Assembly: GCA_026874595.1 (NCBI GenBank)
Contig: CM049317.1
Location: 20,047,882 to 20,111,881, forward strand
Origin: Sipunculus nudus
Taxonomy: Eukaryota; Annelida; Sipuncula; Golfingiida; Sipunculidae
DNA length: 64,000 nt
Reading direction: 5' to 3'
Made by a program: the position numbers and the translations under genes. Of the stretch, positions 1 to 10,229 are shown in pieces. A model generated the notes under the pieces. The model saw nothing but the letters and a program-made list of their open reading frames with translations. It did not search any database and was not told where the DNA came from. How positions within the stretch are numbered: the stretch's first letter is position 1; each line of letters starts with the position of its first letter.

Positions 1-2150
1 AGATGCGGTTATAAAGGAGAACCTGCAGGACATGCATACTATCAGGGACAATATAAAATCGCATTAAAGAACCAAACCCCGGTGCAGGCATCAACATGGC
101 AGTGGTTGTACGTTGCAACAACTGCATACAAACAACACACGCAAGTTCTCCCTTTCAGGCAGCTACACAGGCAGCTACTCAACTCGTTGTAGAACATGAA
201 ACCCTCAGCAGAAAATAATAAATGTGATAAAAAATAATAAACTATGCCAGACAGCCTAAATATTAGCCCACATCTCCAAGAGGCAAATCTCATGCTCGCA
301 GCACCCTTGTCATTGCTCGGCCAACATGGCACCAGATGCTGTTTAAGGTAAGCTCAGAATCTTCTGTGTGCACATACAGACATGTGTGCATATAAAAACA
401 TTTACTGCACTGGCATGATCATTGACACATAGCAGAAATGCACATATATTGTTTGCAATCCATGACCCACACTCACATTCTAAGCAAACACCAGTCGTTA
501 TATCACAATCCTTAATTTCTTATTATCAAAGTACAAAAACAAGCTGAATATGATGAAATATGGTTTAAATTACTTTAAAAGAACATGGGTACATTTTTTA
601 ACGTATCAATTGTAAAAGAATAATGACGATAAATGTAAAAAAAAATTGTTAAAAATTATTTCTGAAACCATTACTCAGCAGGAGACGGCGCCATTTGCTA
701 GGTGCACAGGGCCACAGTTATTTGCAAATCCTATAATGAAAGCACATTTCTAGACAGTTTCCACATAAATTAGCATTGTTATTACCAGAGTGCATGTAAC
801 ATGTCAGTTCAGTATCATTACATTCATCCTAGGGGATGAGATAATAATTTGTCTGGCCAGCAAAATTTCTCTAATGCCAACAGCTGCTCCCCCGCAAATT
901 AAACCCAATCATTTGACATTAAAAATATACATTTGCTCCTTCAGTGATTAATTTGGGTAGTCTTTGATGTAACGAGTTTATAAACAAAGCCATTCTTGAG
1001 TTACTGAAACACTATGGGAACTGCTTTACCTGTTGTAAATTCACATCCAGGTGGCAGGTGGCAGGTCCAGTCACACTCACTTTGTCATGTCTTAAATGAG
1101 GCAAGAACTACCTACATTGTCATCGTTTGTAATGCCACTATATTCCCACAAATCTAGACCGTAGAATAAAATACATGATTTACAATAGTCATTTATGTCT
1201 ACATTTATCTGTAAAAAAGTACATCAATCAAAATGTCATAGTTATAACAACTATTGTTCTCACCATAATCCACTCTCTGGTGTTCATTCTCCAAAAACAC
1301 AGAAGGTTTGTGGTTTGTTCAGGAGCCATCAGCACCGGCATGAACACTATCAACTCTGCAGTGACGGCAGCCACTGGAAAACCCCTTGTGACATGTAATT
1401 CTCTATCTCAGTAAAAGCTCGCTACTTCTATCATGGTCAGTCTCAACTTTTCAGGATGGAATGAAAACAACATGTATTAATAGATCTGAGTTCCTGATAA
1501 AACGGCTTTTCATAATGTCACCTTTGTAAAAGCCAATGAAATCAGGGCAAAATCTTGGATCTAGACTAGATTCTTCATTCACACAACAAACACCCGTGGT
1601 TTATTACCGTAAACTAGGAACCTGTGCAAAGGCTGTAAAAGGCAGGTTGACGTCATATATCTGGCCGGATATACTTTTGTTTGAAAAAGTGTTTGTTTTT
1701 ATATTGATAAAAAAGTTATAATGTAATTTTACAAATTATACATTGGGACAACCAAATTTCTTATATTGTAAAATTATTCAAAAGGGTTTTTCTTGTTCTA
1801 TCATTTAAGGATCCCTATTTGCTCACAAATGTAAAAAAAAGGAATGGCATAAATGCTAATCCTGAAACCTAATCTGATCACTCATAATTCCATACCCCAC
1901 ATAGAACTTATCTAAGGATACTACATACGATCCGCGATCTAGATTTTCCGGAATGAAGAGCATGACGCAAAAAACGTCCGCAACCTGGAAACAAGAAAAC
2001 TGAATATGACCTTCTGTTTTTTATCGTTTTGAATTACTTGAATGTGCAAGGATGGGGTTCAAATTAGCGTATCCTCAGAGCAACAGCAGGTAAACATTGT
2101 CACATCCGTGAACACTTAATGTGTAAATGAAACGGAATAGCAATGTCATA
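1..2150. other. no recognisable gene
   Basis: AT-rich sequence with only short open frames. I see no protein family, RNA gene or clear repeat. The frames at 1,175-1,414 and 1,536-1,721 have no family motif and no convincing splice context. Confidence 0.5.
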
Positions 2151-2221
2151 TATAAGGTGTGGTTAGGTTCATATATAAATTGTCCACACCAAAGGATGTA
2201 AGGGCGAAAAGGAGAGACGAA

Positions 2222-2222
2222 C

Positions 2223-2274
<52 letters not shown>
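2222..2274. repeat. (TA)n microsatellite
   Basis: An almost pure alternating TA tract. It creates false open frames (repeated Tyr-Ile) on both strands. Confidence 0.95.
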
Positions 2275-2276
<2 letters not shown>

Positions 2277-2299
2277 TACATCTACATATATTTAGTTCT

Positions 2300-2390
2300 C
2301 CTGCAGAAGAAGTGAAAATATCATCCACGTTTTCAAAAATGGCAAAAAGACCTGTATCCTCATCGAGCTTAGAGGACTGTTCTCACGATA
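2300..2390 (-). pseudogene. fragment of repeated ORF 'W'
   Basis: On the minus strand this reads KLDEDTGLFAIFEN and continues for some 15 residues. The DNA resembles the block at about 30,560-30,620 (frame reading RLDDDIAIFAFSDN) and the one near 55,600 (RFNDETAIY). It is therefore a third, shortest copy of an unrecognised reading frame. No splice boundaries are clear here. The family is unknown to me. Confidence 0.4.
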
Positions 2391-2522
2391 TGCGGAGACA
2401 GAGTGTTGCTTCCAACATAATCACTCTGATGTTCTGAAGTTCAACCATGGTAATCCAGGAGCACTCGAACATCTGTTTTAGAGTAATTATGTTCGAGATA
2501 ACACTCTGTCTTCCGCATATGA
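2388..2522. repeat. imperfect foldback (about 45-50 bp arms)
   Basis: Left arm 2,388-2,434 is the imperfect reverse complement of right arm 2,467-2,520. The ends read ATATGCGGAGACAGAGTG and CACTCTGTCTTCCGCATAT. The right arm is shared with 34,180-34,240 and 15,075-15,135, so the left arm appears to be a local snap-back copy of it. Confidence 0.8.
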
Positions 2523-2821
2523 GTCAAAACGTTTCAAATATTTAATTAAATACTGAGAGCTTAAATTCGTCAAGATCATACGAAATGGATATCGCAACCA
2601 TACAGAAGTACAGAACGATATTTTTTTACAAATGAAGCTTTATATTCTTAAATTTTTAGGATAAAACATTCAGGGAATAATTGTACAAATAATGATGTAA
2701 TTATGTTTTTTTCAAGGATAACTTTTTTGTCACATTTTCCTTCTTGATATCAGGGGTTCAGTTTAGGGGACCTTGTTATGCAAGGTGGGAACAAGATCCT
2801 GATACAATACATTTATTGATA

Positions 2822-2865
<44 letters not shown>

Positions 2866-3520
2866 AACTAAACGCAGAGTAATCTGCAGAAAAAAAACGC
2901 TTTTATAATGTGGTTACCAAGCTCGATATTTATATGTAATTATTGCTGTCACCACTATTTTCAAAATCTACTTAACGGAGAAAGGGTTCCAACTACATTT
3001 CCATATTAGAAATGACGTTTTATAAAAACAACGCTTCACATACAAATATTATAACGGATATGTCAGTAGCAAAATGTATTAGGTTTTACCCTACGTGAGT
3101 CTAATAAGATATTTTATAACAATAATTTTTTTTTTATGCTATGACAGAGTAAAGATATTTAACAAACATCTTTAGAAAAGACACAAGAACGTATTCTTCA
3201 TTACACTTTTTTGACGGCCGTATAATCAATAATTTGTTATGTTTTTGTGCTTTCAATATGTATTACCATTGCCATGCAAGATATATCATGTTTTGTCTCT
3301 ATTTTCTGTTTTACGGTGCCCTCTTCATGTTTGCCTGATGATGTTAGCAATTAAAAAATGGCAGAATACAAGTAACAACAACTAATTAAAGGATCATAAG
3401 CACGGGACGAAAAAAGGCCTTTCCATTATAATTATGAAACAAGCAATTAACAATTCCGCATCGTTTTTACCACTTATGAAATAAAAACTAGTGCCTCGCT
3501 CAGTCGAAGGCACGTACACC
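2435..3520 (+). repeat. orphan copy of the sequence upstream of the Q genes
   Basis: This block follows, in the same order, the sequence at about 34,160-35,190 of the right arm (and the reverse of about 15,140-14,120 in the left arm). Shared landmarks are the 'catatgagtcaaaacgtt' stretch, the 'gcaaccatacagaagt' stretch and, at the end, 'ctttccattataattat...caattccgcatcg'. Divergence is high. The copy stops where the Q gene would begin, so no family exon is included. It also holds a (TA)n tract at 2,825-2,862. Confidence 0.65.
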
Positions 3521-3527
3521 GATTTTT

Positions 3528-4182
3528 TTAGATTTCTAGGTCCATGATTTTCTTCACCTCCTTCACAAAATCCTTAAATTTCATCATGGCCGGATTGCTG
3601 GATGGGCATTTGATCACAACCAGATGTTTGACTATAGCAATATCAGTAAAATGGCAGTCTTTTATCAACATGTCATGGTGTTTTTTAACAATTCCAAGCA
3701 GGATATGAAGGTATGGAGGGGATACCTTTAAAGATAACATAAAGATATCCCTTGTAGCCATATATATGAACAGTATTGGAGAAACATTTCGTCTTGATCA
3801 CATATATATATATATATAATATACTATTATTATCAAAATAATGTCTCTTGATGGCATATGGGTTATGTATATAAAATGTCTAGTGTAATTTATAATGTTA
3901 TTTATTTACAGGAAACTGGGCAAAATCAGTTCAGATGAGTAACAGAATCCCTTGATAAAATGAAGATTGTTAATAAGCAACGTACATATGTGTGAACGTG
4001 TACAAGGGTTAATAACTCACCTCCAGGACATCTCGTCTCTGCTTAGTAATACCATCTCTCATTGTTGCAATAGTTCGCCGTAGATTTTCATGGAAATCTT
4101 TAGCCTCAAAGCAACCAACTACATATGTATTTTGTTTAGCGTTGGGCTTTGCTAGGTTCAGTACTTGCAAAGTGTACTTCAT
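3528..4182 (-). CDS. two-exon reading frame, unrecognised, transposon-like
   Basis: Exon 1 runs from an ATG at 4,182 down to 4,021 (54 codons, starting MKYTLQVLNLAKPNAKQNTY). It ends in a consensus donor, CTGGAG|gtgagtt. Downstream, 3,761-3,528 carries an open frame with PPYLHILLGIVKKHHDM that ends in a stop at about 3,528. Its acceptor is not certain: the best candidate does not keep phase, so the join is inferred. The charged, Cys-poor, short-exon layout next to a SAP-motif frame resembles domesticated or degraded transposon proteins. I cannot name the family. It is divergently arranged with the SAP frame, whose ATG is 182 bp away. Confidence 0.4.
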
Positions 4183-4364
4183 TGTGCCACCTCCGTGGTC
4201 TCCACAAATGAGGGACTGTGCAAATTTTCACGCCAGATGGCGCCTGTGTTACAAGGGTCCCAGTGCTGGTTCACATGCTGTTACAGCAAGTCGGTTTTAT
4301 TAGCTGCGGAGATCATTTGTTTTTCCTCGCCCTAACTAATTTGTGATACTTATTTACCAAAGAA
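4183..4364. promoter_or_regulatory. short divergent intergenic region
   Basis: It separates the two opposed ATGs at 4,182 (minus) and 4,365 (plus). I see no clear TATA box. It is a candidate bidirectional promoter by position only. Confidence 0.25.
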
Positions 4365-4914
4365 ATGGAGGCCAAGTATGAAGACTGGACCCTTGACATG
4401 ATCAGAAAAGAACTGAAACGGAGAGGAGCTAAAGTTCCAGGGCGGAAGACCGACCGCATTGAAAGGTAAATATGAGAGGTAAAGGGTGTTTCGACCGCCA
4501 AGCGGCAATCAATGTTTATGTGAACAGGTAAATAATGAGCAAGGCTGCCCTATTTTCTCGAAAAAATAACCTCCTTTGATTTGTAAATTAATAATAATAC
4601 TTGCAATGAAAAGCATTATGATATCGACGATGAAGATTGTTCATATTAGCTCACAAGTGACAATTTTGACTCCATCCAACGTCCGCTGCAACTGAAAGTG
4701 CTGAGGTTAGTAAACACGATCCTAACGCCATTGATGGGATGTCATGCGTGATATTAATACAATTCATCATATCATTTTTTCATTACTTTGTAAGACTTTT
4801 TAATTTTCCCACAGATTGCTGTCCTATGACAGGAACAAGAACTTCGGTTCATCCATATTAAAGATGGACCTGCCTCCTTATGATAAACACAAGGATCTGT
4901 ACACTGGAGTTGTG
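4365..4914 (+). CDS. SAP-motif protein, partial (two exons)
   Basis: Exon 1 is 4,365-4,465 (ATG, donor GAAAG|gtaaat, phase 2). Exon 2 is 4,815-4,914 (acceptor cccacag|, donor GTG|gtgggt, phase 0). The join gives 67 codons with no stop. Residues 5-40 fit a SAP helix-extended loop-helix motif (WTLDMIRKELKRRGAKVPGR), a DNA/chromatin-binding element. The following ERLLSYDRNKNFG and DLPPYD stretches are typical of SAP segments at the N-terminus of transposon-borne invertebrate proteins (recalled, not checked). Further exons are not recognisable downstream, so the gene is partial or dead. The intron-exon phases are intact, so decay is recent or absent in this piece. Confidence 0.55.
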
Positions 4915-5667
4915 GTGGGTTTACTTTTTCTTATCAGGGCTCATTCAAAGGGAATTTTATTTTTATATATACATATATATATATATATATGTATACTTTT
5001 GATGTTACCAATCATTTAAATCGATGTTTTGTTTTATATTTTCAAATACCAAGAGTGACATAGGCTGCTGCTAACCAGTACCTGATGCCGTTTGATAAAG
5101 GAACTTAGGGGAAAAAAGAAAAGCTCTGGGAAACAAGCTTTATGAGATATGTCCGCTGGTCTCAAGTTGATAAGACTACCTACATTAGGGGCAACTGCAA
5201 AGCAGGAATGAAAAATAACAGTAACATATAATGTAGACCCGAGTGTAGATAAATGTGGAAATGTCAGGCAATCTCAATTTGAATGTGCTGCCGGCATGGG
5301 TCCATTTGAATACTGTAAGTATATTCTGTGTCTGCTTTTGAGTTTAGCCCAGTTCTTTCTAACAGGTGAACTCCGAACTGAGTAAACCTGTGCACAGAAG
5401 CTCAGAACCTTTCGTAGGGCAAAGAAATTCACTGGTTCACCGGTCAAAATGGGGCATTTTTTGTTTGGTTAAATGTCAAAATATGTGGGTAAAACTTTAG
5501 ATCAAATTGCTTGTGACAGAAGTGTAACCCGATTTAATGCAAGGAAACCACAGTATGTTAAAAAGAAAGGTTACATAGATAAAGTTAGAATATTGTCTGC
5601 GACTTTTTCAGCAAAAGAAACAAAACAAAAAATGTCCCTCATTCAGTCGGTTGATCGAGCGAATCCC
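4915..5667. other. no assigned gene
   Basis: It contains a short (TA)n tract near 4,970-4,990. A lysine-rich 72-codon frame at 5,473-5,691 (plus) has no motif I recognise and no splice support. Confidence 0.35.
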
Positions 5668-6252
5668 TTATTCAGATATGTCAAACATTAAAGCAAGGTC
5701 TTTGTTGGAACAATATTGTCCAAGTTTTATCAATGTTAAAAAAAACTGATTGGGCACAGAAAGCAGCTGACAGTTCCTCCACCTGTAGTTTAAATCATTA
5801 GCTGCTGGGCCCAGAGTGTTCAACAACATGAATCTTGCATAAGTCTCAAGTCCAGTCAGGTGGTGCACAGCATCATCATGGTGAGTGTAGTTCTCAATGT
5901 TGTAAGGTGGACTGTGAGGGGTCTGTATGCCAGCTGTCAAAGGTATTCTCTCGGTCTCACAAGTGGGGTTGTGTTCTGTGTGCTGTGGGAACTCCTCTTC
6001 TGTTGTCACCACAACATCATTCCCTACTTCAGGAGCTTCAATCGGCTGATCATCAACACTTTTCAGCCTTTTGCTTGCTCGCTCAGCCCTCCTCTCAGTT
6101 TCTGGAGTGGATTCTTTAGTCCCAAAGACACTTTGCATAGATTCAGGTGTCAGCGGTCTTCTTTGTGGACTTTCCCCTTCCAAACATATTGTTTCGGTTT
6201 TTACATTGTGAGAAAGCATGTGGTTTAATGTTAAAACAGAAAACGTATTCAT
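5668..6252 (-). pseudogene. transposase fragment (DDE_4 / THAP-associated type)
   Basis: A 194-codon open frame on the minus strand starts at 6,252. Residues 30-110 are low-complexity and charged (PETERRAERASKRLK). The last 40 residues contain NQFFLTLIKLGQYCSNKDLA followed by LMFDISE. This matches the helix-turn-helix that precedes the DDE_4 catalytic domain in Harbinger/THAP-type transposases of animals (family knowledge). The frame stops just where 'STVSRIF' would be expected. I see no DDE catalytic part downstream and no clear THAP zinc finger upstream. It is therefore a truncated transposase or one exon of a dead element. Confidence 0.6.
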
Positions 6253-6327
6253 GTCTGCTTATTTAAAATGTTCTAGGTAATATATTGTCAGGTGTGGGTT
6301 CACATTGTTGGTCAATGAAATTAAATA

Positions 6328-6330
<3 letters not shown>

Positions 6331-6377
<47 letters not shown>

Positions 6378-6446
6378 AGTGAATGGCAGTGCTGTATTAT
6401 TTTTTTGTATATTATCAAGAATGTCAAATGAATACACACACATATA

Positions 6447-6495
<49 letters not shown>
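6331..6495. repeat. two (TA)n microsatellites
   Basis: Tracts at about 6,331-6,375 and 6,451-6,495 flank a unique 75-bp segment. Confidence 0.95.
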
Positions 6496-6501
<6 letters not shown>

Positions 6502-6519
6502 GTTTATAATCATACATAT

Positions 6520-7390
6520 CACAGTGTCTTACATATAATATATATGTAACGGAAAGTAAATATTCAATACTAACGACTTTGAGTGTATTCCTTTATTTAC
6601 TAAATTATTACATTGGCTCACTCTCACTTAGCATTAATCGCATAACATATATATTACAAGTTATAGTAGGGGGAAATCAACACTGATGGCTTTGTGTTTA
6701 TTCTTTATTGAACTAAATTATTCAAAATGACTGATGATAGATCTGCCTCGGCAATAAGTAACTTACAGTTTGAGAGTACAGCATGTTATTTTTCCCTTCC
6801 AAATTGTCAAGATGGCTCCCTCCACGGCTTCAATTTGGCAAACATCGTGACATGCGAGAGACAAGGGCCATGAAAAGGGTGACGGTGACATCCCCACTAA
6901 CGGGGTCGATTTATCAGAGAAACAGAAAATGAATACTCGGCTACGTTTATCTATGTCAAATTTTCCTTCTTATATTTATAATAATATGATTCACCAAAAT
7001 AAAAAGAAAAACATTAATAATAGTTGGAAAGTCGCAAGTATATTGTAAACAAAACGTCAAGCGCTATGAACATCCGGGCACTCGGGACGAAGAGGGACCC
7101 TCGCTCATGTGGCGCCGCCCTGTCGGTGACAGTTTCGCACACGGACCCTCATTTTAACCCAAATTTCATTTTCCGGCATCTCTCCCGGTTTCCAGACCAA
7201 TTGATTAGATCCTGAAAAGATATGAAATCTATTCATACACAGGGCTTAGAAAAAAGTGTCAATATATAAGGGCAGATATGATTAAGAATATATTTAAATA
7301 TACACCCACAATATAAGTTCATCTTGCACTAATTGGCTTGTTTCTCAGTAAAATATACAATGATATAAGGGCAAATATAAGTACCTATCA
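6520..7390. other. no recognisable gene
   Basis: There is a more GC-rich patch at 6,780-6,920 and another at 7,060-7,200. Both have open stretches, but I see no motif or paired splice sites. Confidence 0.35.
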
Positions 7391-7397
7391 TATTCAT

Positions 7398-9170
7398 CTA
7401 GTAGTTCTGTACAACACCCGGAATATCCCCAACGTACACATAGGGAGTTTCCTTTTCCACCAAGCCATTCTGGTCTCGTTCCGGGTGCTTATTTTCCAGT
7501 TCCACCAACGTCACCAGGTTCCCTTTAAGCTGTTCACCCACGCTTTCGTTTCTGGGAGCACGCTCGTTTTGCTCATTTTCCACCTGAACACCTGCCTTTT
7601 TCATAAATCTGAAAGATACATTTTTTTTATGTCATTAATAGCATGTAAAACTTTAAGCATGAAAATATAATAGAAAATATAGAAAAGTTATTCAGTGAGA
7701 CGCACATACCTTTTATGCTTTCGCATCTGACCCCAGGTAAGGCCAAGGCTGGATTTTAATGCCAGACTGGAGTATCTATTCAGATGTAGACCGCTCGGTA
7801 TCCCTGCTCTCCCACACACATCTCTTCTCGTCTCCTGACTGAGCTTTTTCAGTTCAGCAACTTGTTGTAATTTATTTGAATCCCCTGTTGAGCCGGATAT
7901 GGTTGCTCTAATTTTACCAATTGCCGCGGCTCTCTTCCTTAGGACTTCACTGGGTGATTTCTCTGTAGACTTTCATACAGGTTTATGTAGCAATATTGGC
8001 TGCAAAATTTAAAGTGGTTATATAGTATTTGTTTTCAGGGAAAAAATACGCCAAAACTACGCCCTTTTTCAGTAGAAAACTTCAGCATTCGCTTTGCCAA
8101 GCAGGTAAACAACTTTTGTTTAGCTTTGACTGTTTTTTCTTGCATGCCCTTGCCCATGCTGTCTGCAAACGTCATCAGCATTATACCTGGAGACGTCTGT
8201 ACTGCTGCAGTTACAGCTGTTGGTACTAATGTTTCACTCTCATTTTATTTTTGTTTTTGGTGCTCAGGGTCGGGTACAGGTGTGACTGGTTTAGAAATGG
8301 TGTGACATGTTTAAGGAGAGTTTGAGCTGAATATTGAAAAAATTAGATTCGTTGTCAATCCCTGCTTCATCTTTTTCAGATTCGCATGTGTGTTCACTCA
8401 TGGCTGTTCCAGCTATTTCATTCTTAAATATTTTGCACTGAAGTTGTAACATTAAAAGTTGGCGCCGAAACCTTTGGTCTGCAAATTTTAGTGAAGTATA
8501 GTCTAAGCTGGCTATGCATACCGGACATTTCACACTGTAAGAAAGAGTTTTACAAAATATATCACTGAGACACTCAGAACAAAAATAGTGACCATATGGC
8601 CCTGCTAGAGAATGGGTAGAATATATTTCATCACAGATTTGACAAATATATAACTATTTTTTTTATCAGTCATACTAATTATCAAAGCATTGCTAAATTT
8701 CACTTCAGCGGGATGTGAGCTAAAATCAACAATATTTGATTTTCTGTGATTGAACATTAGATCATTTGGAATTCTTTTAGGGGCCCCTGGCTTTGTTTTA
8801 GAAGGCCTTCCTGTCTTTTGCTGCAAAACAGATTGGTTACAAGTAAAGCCATGTACATGTCCTCGTTTATGAGGCTGCCATTTATTATTAACCGCTTGTG
8901 CCATTTCATGGTTAGCTAGATTTTTTTTAGCAAAATTTGAGGAGTCTCATTTATTGTTGAACATCTTGAAATAACATTTTCTACAGAGATGATCAGGATG
9001 TATATCAGCCTGATCAAGTGACACGTCTATTTCAAAGGTATCTACTATCCTCTGCTGGTTATCAGAATATAAAAAGGGCTTGTACTTTGGTTTTTTTATA
9101 AGTTTGACAATTGTTTCCACAAACTCTGCAGAGCTGGGCTAGTGAAAACCTAAAGGTCCATCCATTTTAA
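7398..9170 (-). pseudogene. RAG1 N-terminal-like (ZDD/RING) relic, multi-exon
   Basis: Read on the minus strand from about 9,165. First comes ATG..., then LCRVCGNNCQTYKK, then, after a frameshift, FEIDVSLDQADIHPDHLCRK and CYFKMFNNK, then a stop. Next is WQPHKRGHVHGFTC. About 8,630-8,500 gives a RING-like Cys/His string (YGHYFCSECLSDIFC ... KCPVC). After that come two further open pieces. One runs from about 7,968 and ends KHKR at a donor (AAAAG|gtatgtg). The other, 7,605-7,398, follows an acceptor (ctttcag|) and joins in frame as KHKR-FMKKAG. The order (zinc-binding dimerisation motif with 'DIHP..LC..C', 'W.PH....C', RING) is that of the RAG1 N-terminal region, which acts as a ubiquitin ligase and dimer in vertebrates. 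RAG1-N-like modules without the recombinase core are known from molluscan mobile elements (recalled). In-frame stops and frameshifts show this copy is dead. Confidence 0.6.
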
Positions 9171-9203
9171 TATATATATATATTTATTTATAAATATTTT
9201 ATC

Positions 9204-9251
<48 letters not shown>

Positions 9252-9396
9252 GATAGAAAGAAAGATAGAGCCTTCTCCTTACAAGTGATGTTTTTTTAGT
9301 ATGATTCACCAGGCATATTTCTGTTATTATTTATAAGGTAAAAAAAACCTGATAAAAATGGGAATAAAATATGTAAAATATATATATATATATATT
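9170..9396. repeat. (TA)n microsatellites
   Basis: Impure TA tracts at 9,170-9,246 and 9,377-9,396, just upstream of the RAG1-like relic. Confidence 0.9.
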
Positions 9397-9399
9397 TTT

Positions 9400-10063
9400 T
9401 AAATAATCAGCTGATAGCATTATTAGTATGTATATGATCACAGTTCAGATTAATCTGATACAGAGCAGTCTACAAAAAATCAGAAAAAGTTCTCCTGGAA
9501 TCTCTAGCTAGTTAAGTGTATAAAAACCATTATCCAAGAGCTACACCAGCCATGTGTGACTCGCATTAATATCTAAACACAAATTGACAACACCATTTTG
9601 TTTTCTTTCTGATATTGACAAAATGTCACTTTATTATTTTATGTAAAAATGACTCCTGCTAAAATGCAGAAATTTTAACTTACATAAGACAATAAATGTA
9701 ACTCCTGCCCGGTCCCCTAGCAACACAAAAATGGGCAGTTTTGATACCAGAGCTCTGACATACTGGCACTGTTTAGATGTATCTGACAGAGTGATTAATT
9801 GGCCTGCCCAAGGGACACATACCAGTCACATACTGTCCACATCAATTTGTAGGAATGAATTTAAACCAACTGCAACAGTCTGTTGTCATGGGGTGGCCAT
9901 GTTGATGCATGTTTAGTGTATTGTTTAGAGACATTAAACTTTGTTCGTCAGGTTATAAACATAAAGCTCTGAGCTTTCAAATGCGATTTCGTGCCGTTAA
10001 GAGCCAATGAAGGAAAGGCGACTTGTACGGCGCCGCTTTGATCCACAAATGCTATCCTTCTAG
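9400..10063. other. no recognisable exon upstream of V exon A
   Basis: I looked for an initiator exon of the V locus and found none I could defend. The 61-codon frame at 9,731-9,916 has no motif. Confidence 0.3.
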
Positions 10064-10204
10064 GTGACGAAGAAACGTACATTACTCTGAAAGCCAATAT
10101 CTTCTTCACGTGCTTCAGGAAGCAAAATGGAGCAAATCTCAGAACTATATACGTGCAGGAAAGTTTTTTCATGCCTCCTGGACAACATTTAATTCAGGGC
10201 AAAT
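10064..10204 (+). CDS. NTF2-like (DUF4440-type) gene V, exon A only
   Basis: Acceptor tatccttctag|, then 141 nt (2 + 46 codons + 1), then a weak donor AAAT|gtgggt. The frame reads DEETYITLKANIFFTCFRKQ, then GANLRTIYVQESFFMPPGQ and HLIQGK. Length and phases equal those of exon A of gene R (141 nt, phase 1 exit). The sequence matches the family pattern 'FF.AF......IY..ESS..PPG...QG'. In SnoaL-like/DUF4440 proteins this is the first helix pair followed by the 'PPG' turn. No exon B or C follows on this strand: the left arm of the inverted repeat starts about 20 bp downstream. The gene is therefore probably cut by the rearrangement, or uses exons I cannot see. Confidence 0.6.
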
Positions 10205-10229
10205 GTGGGTCTTTACATAAAGATTTTAT

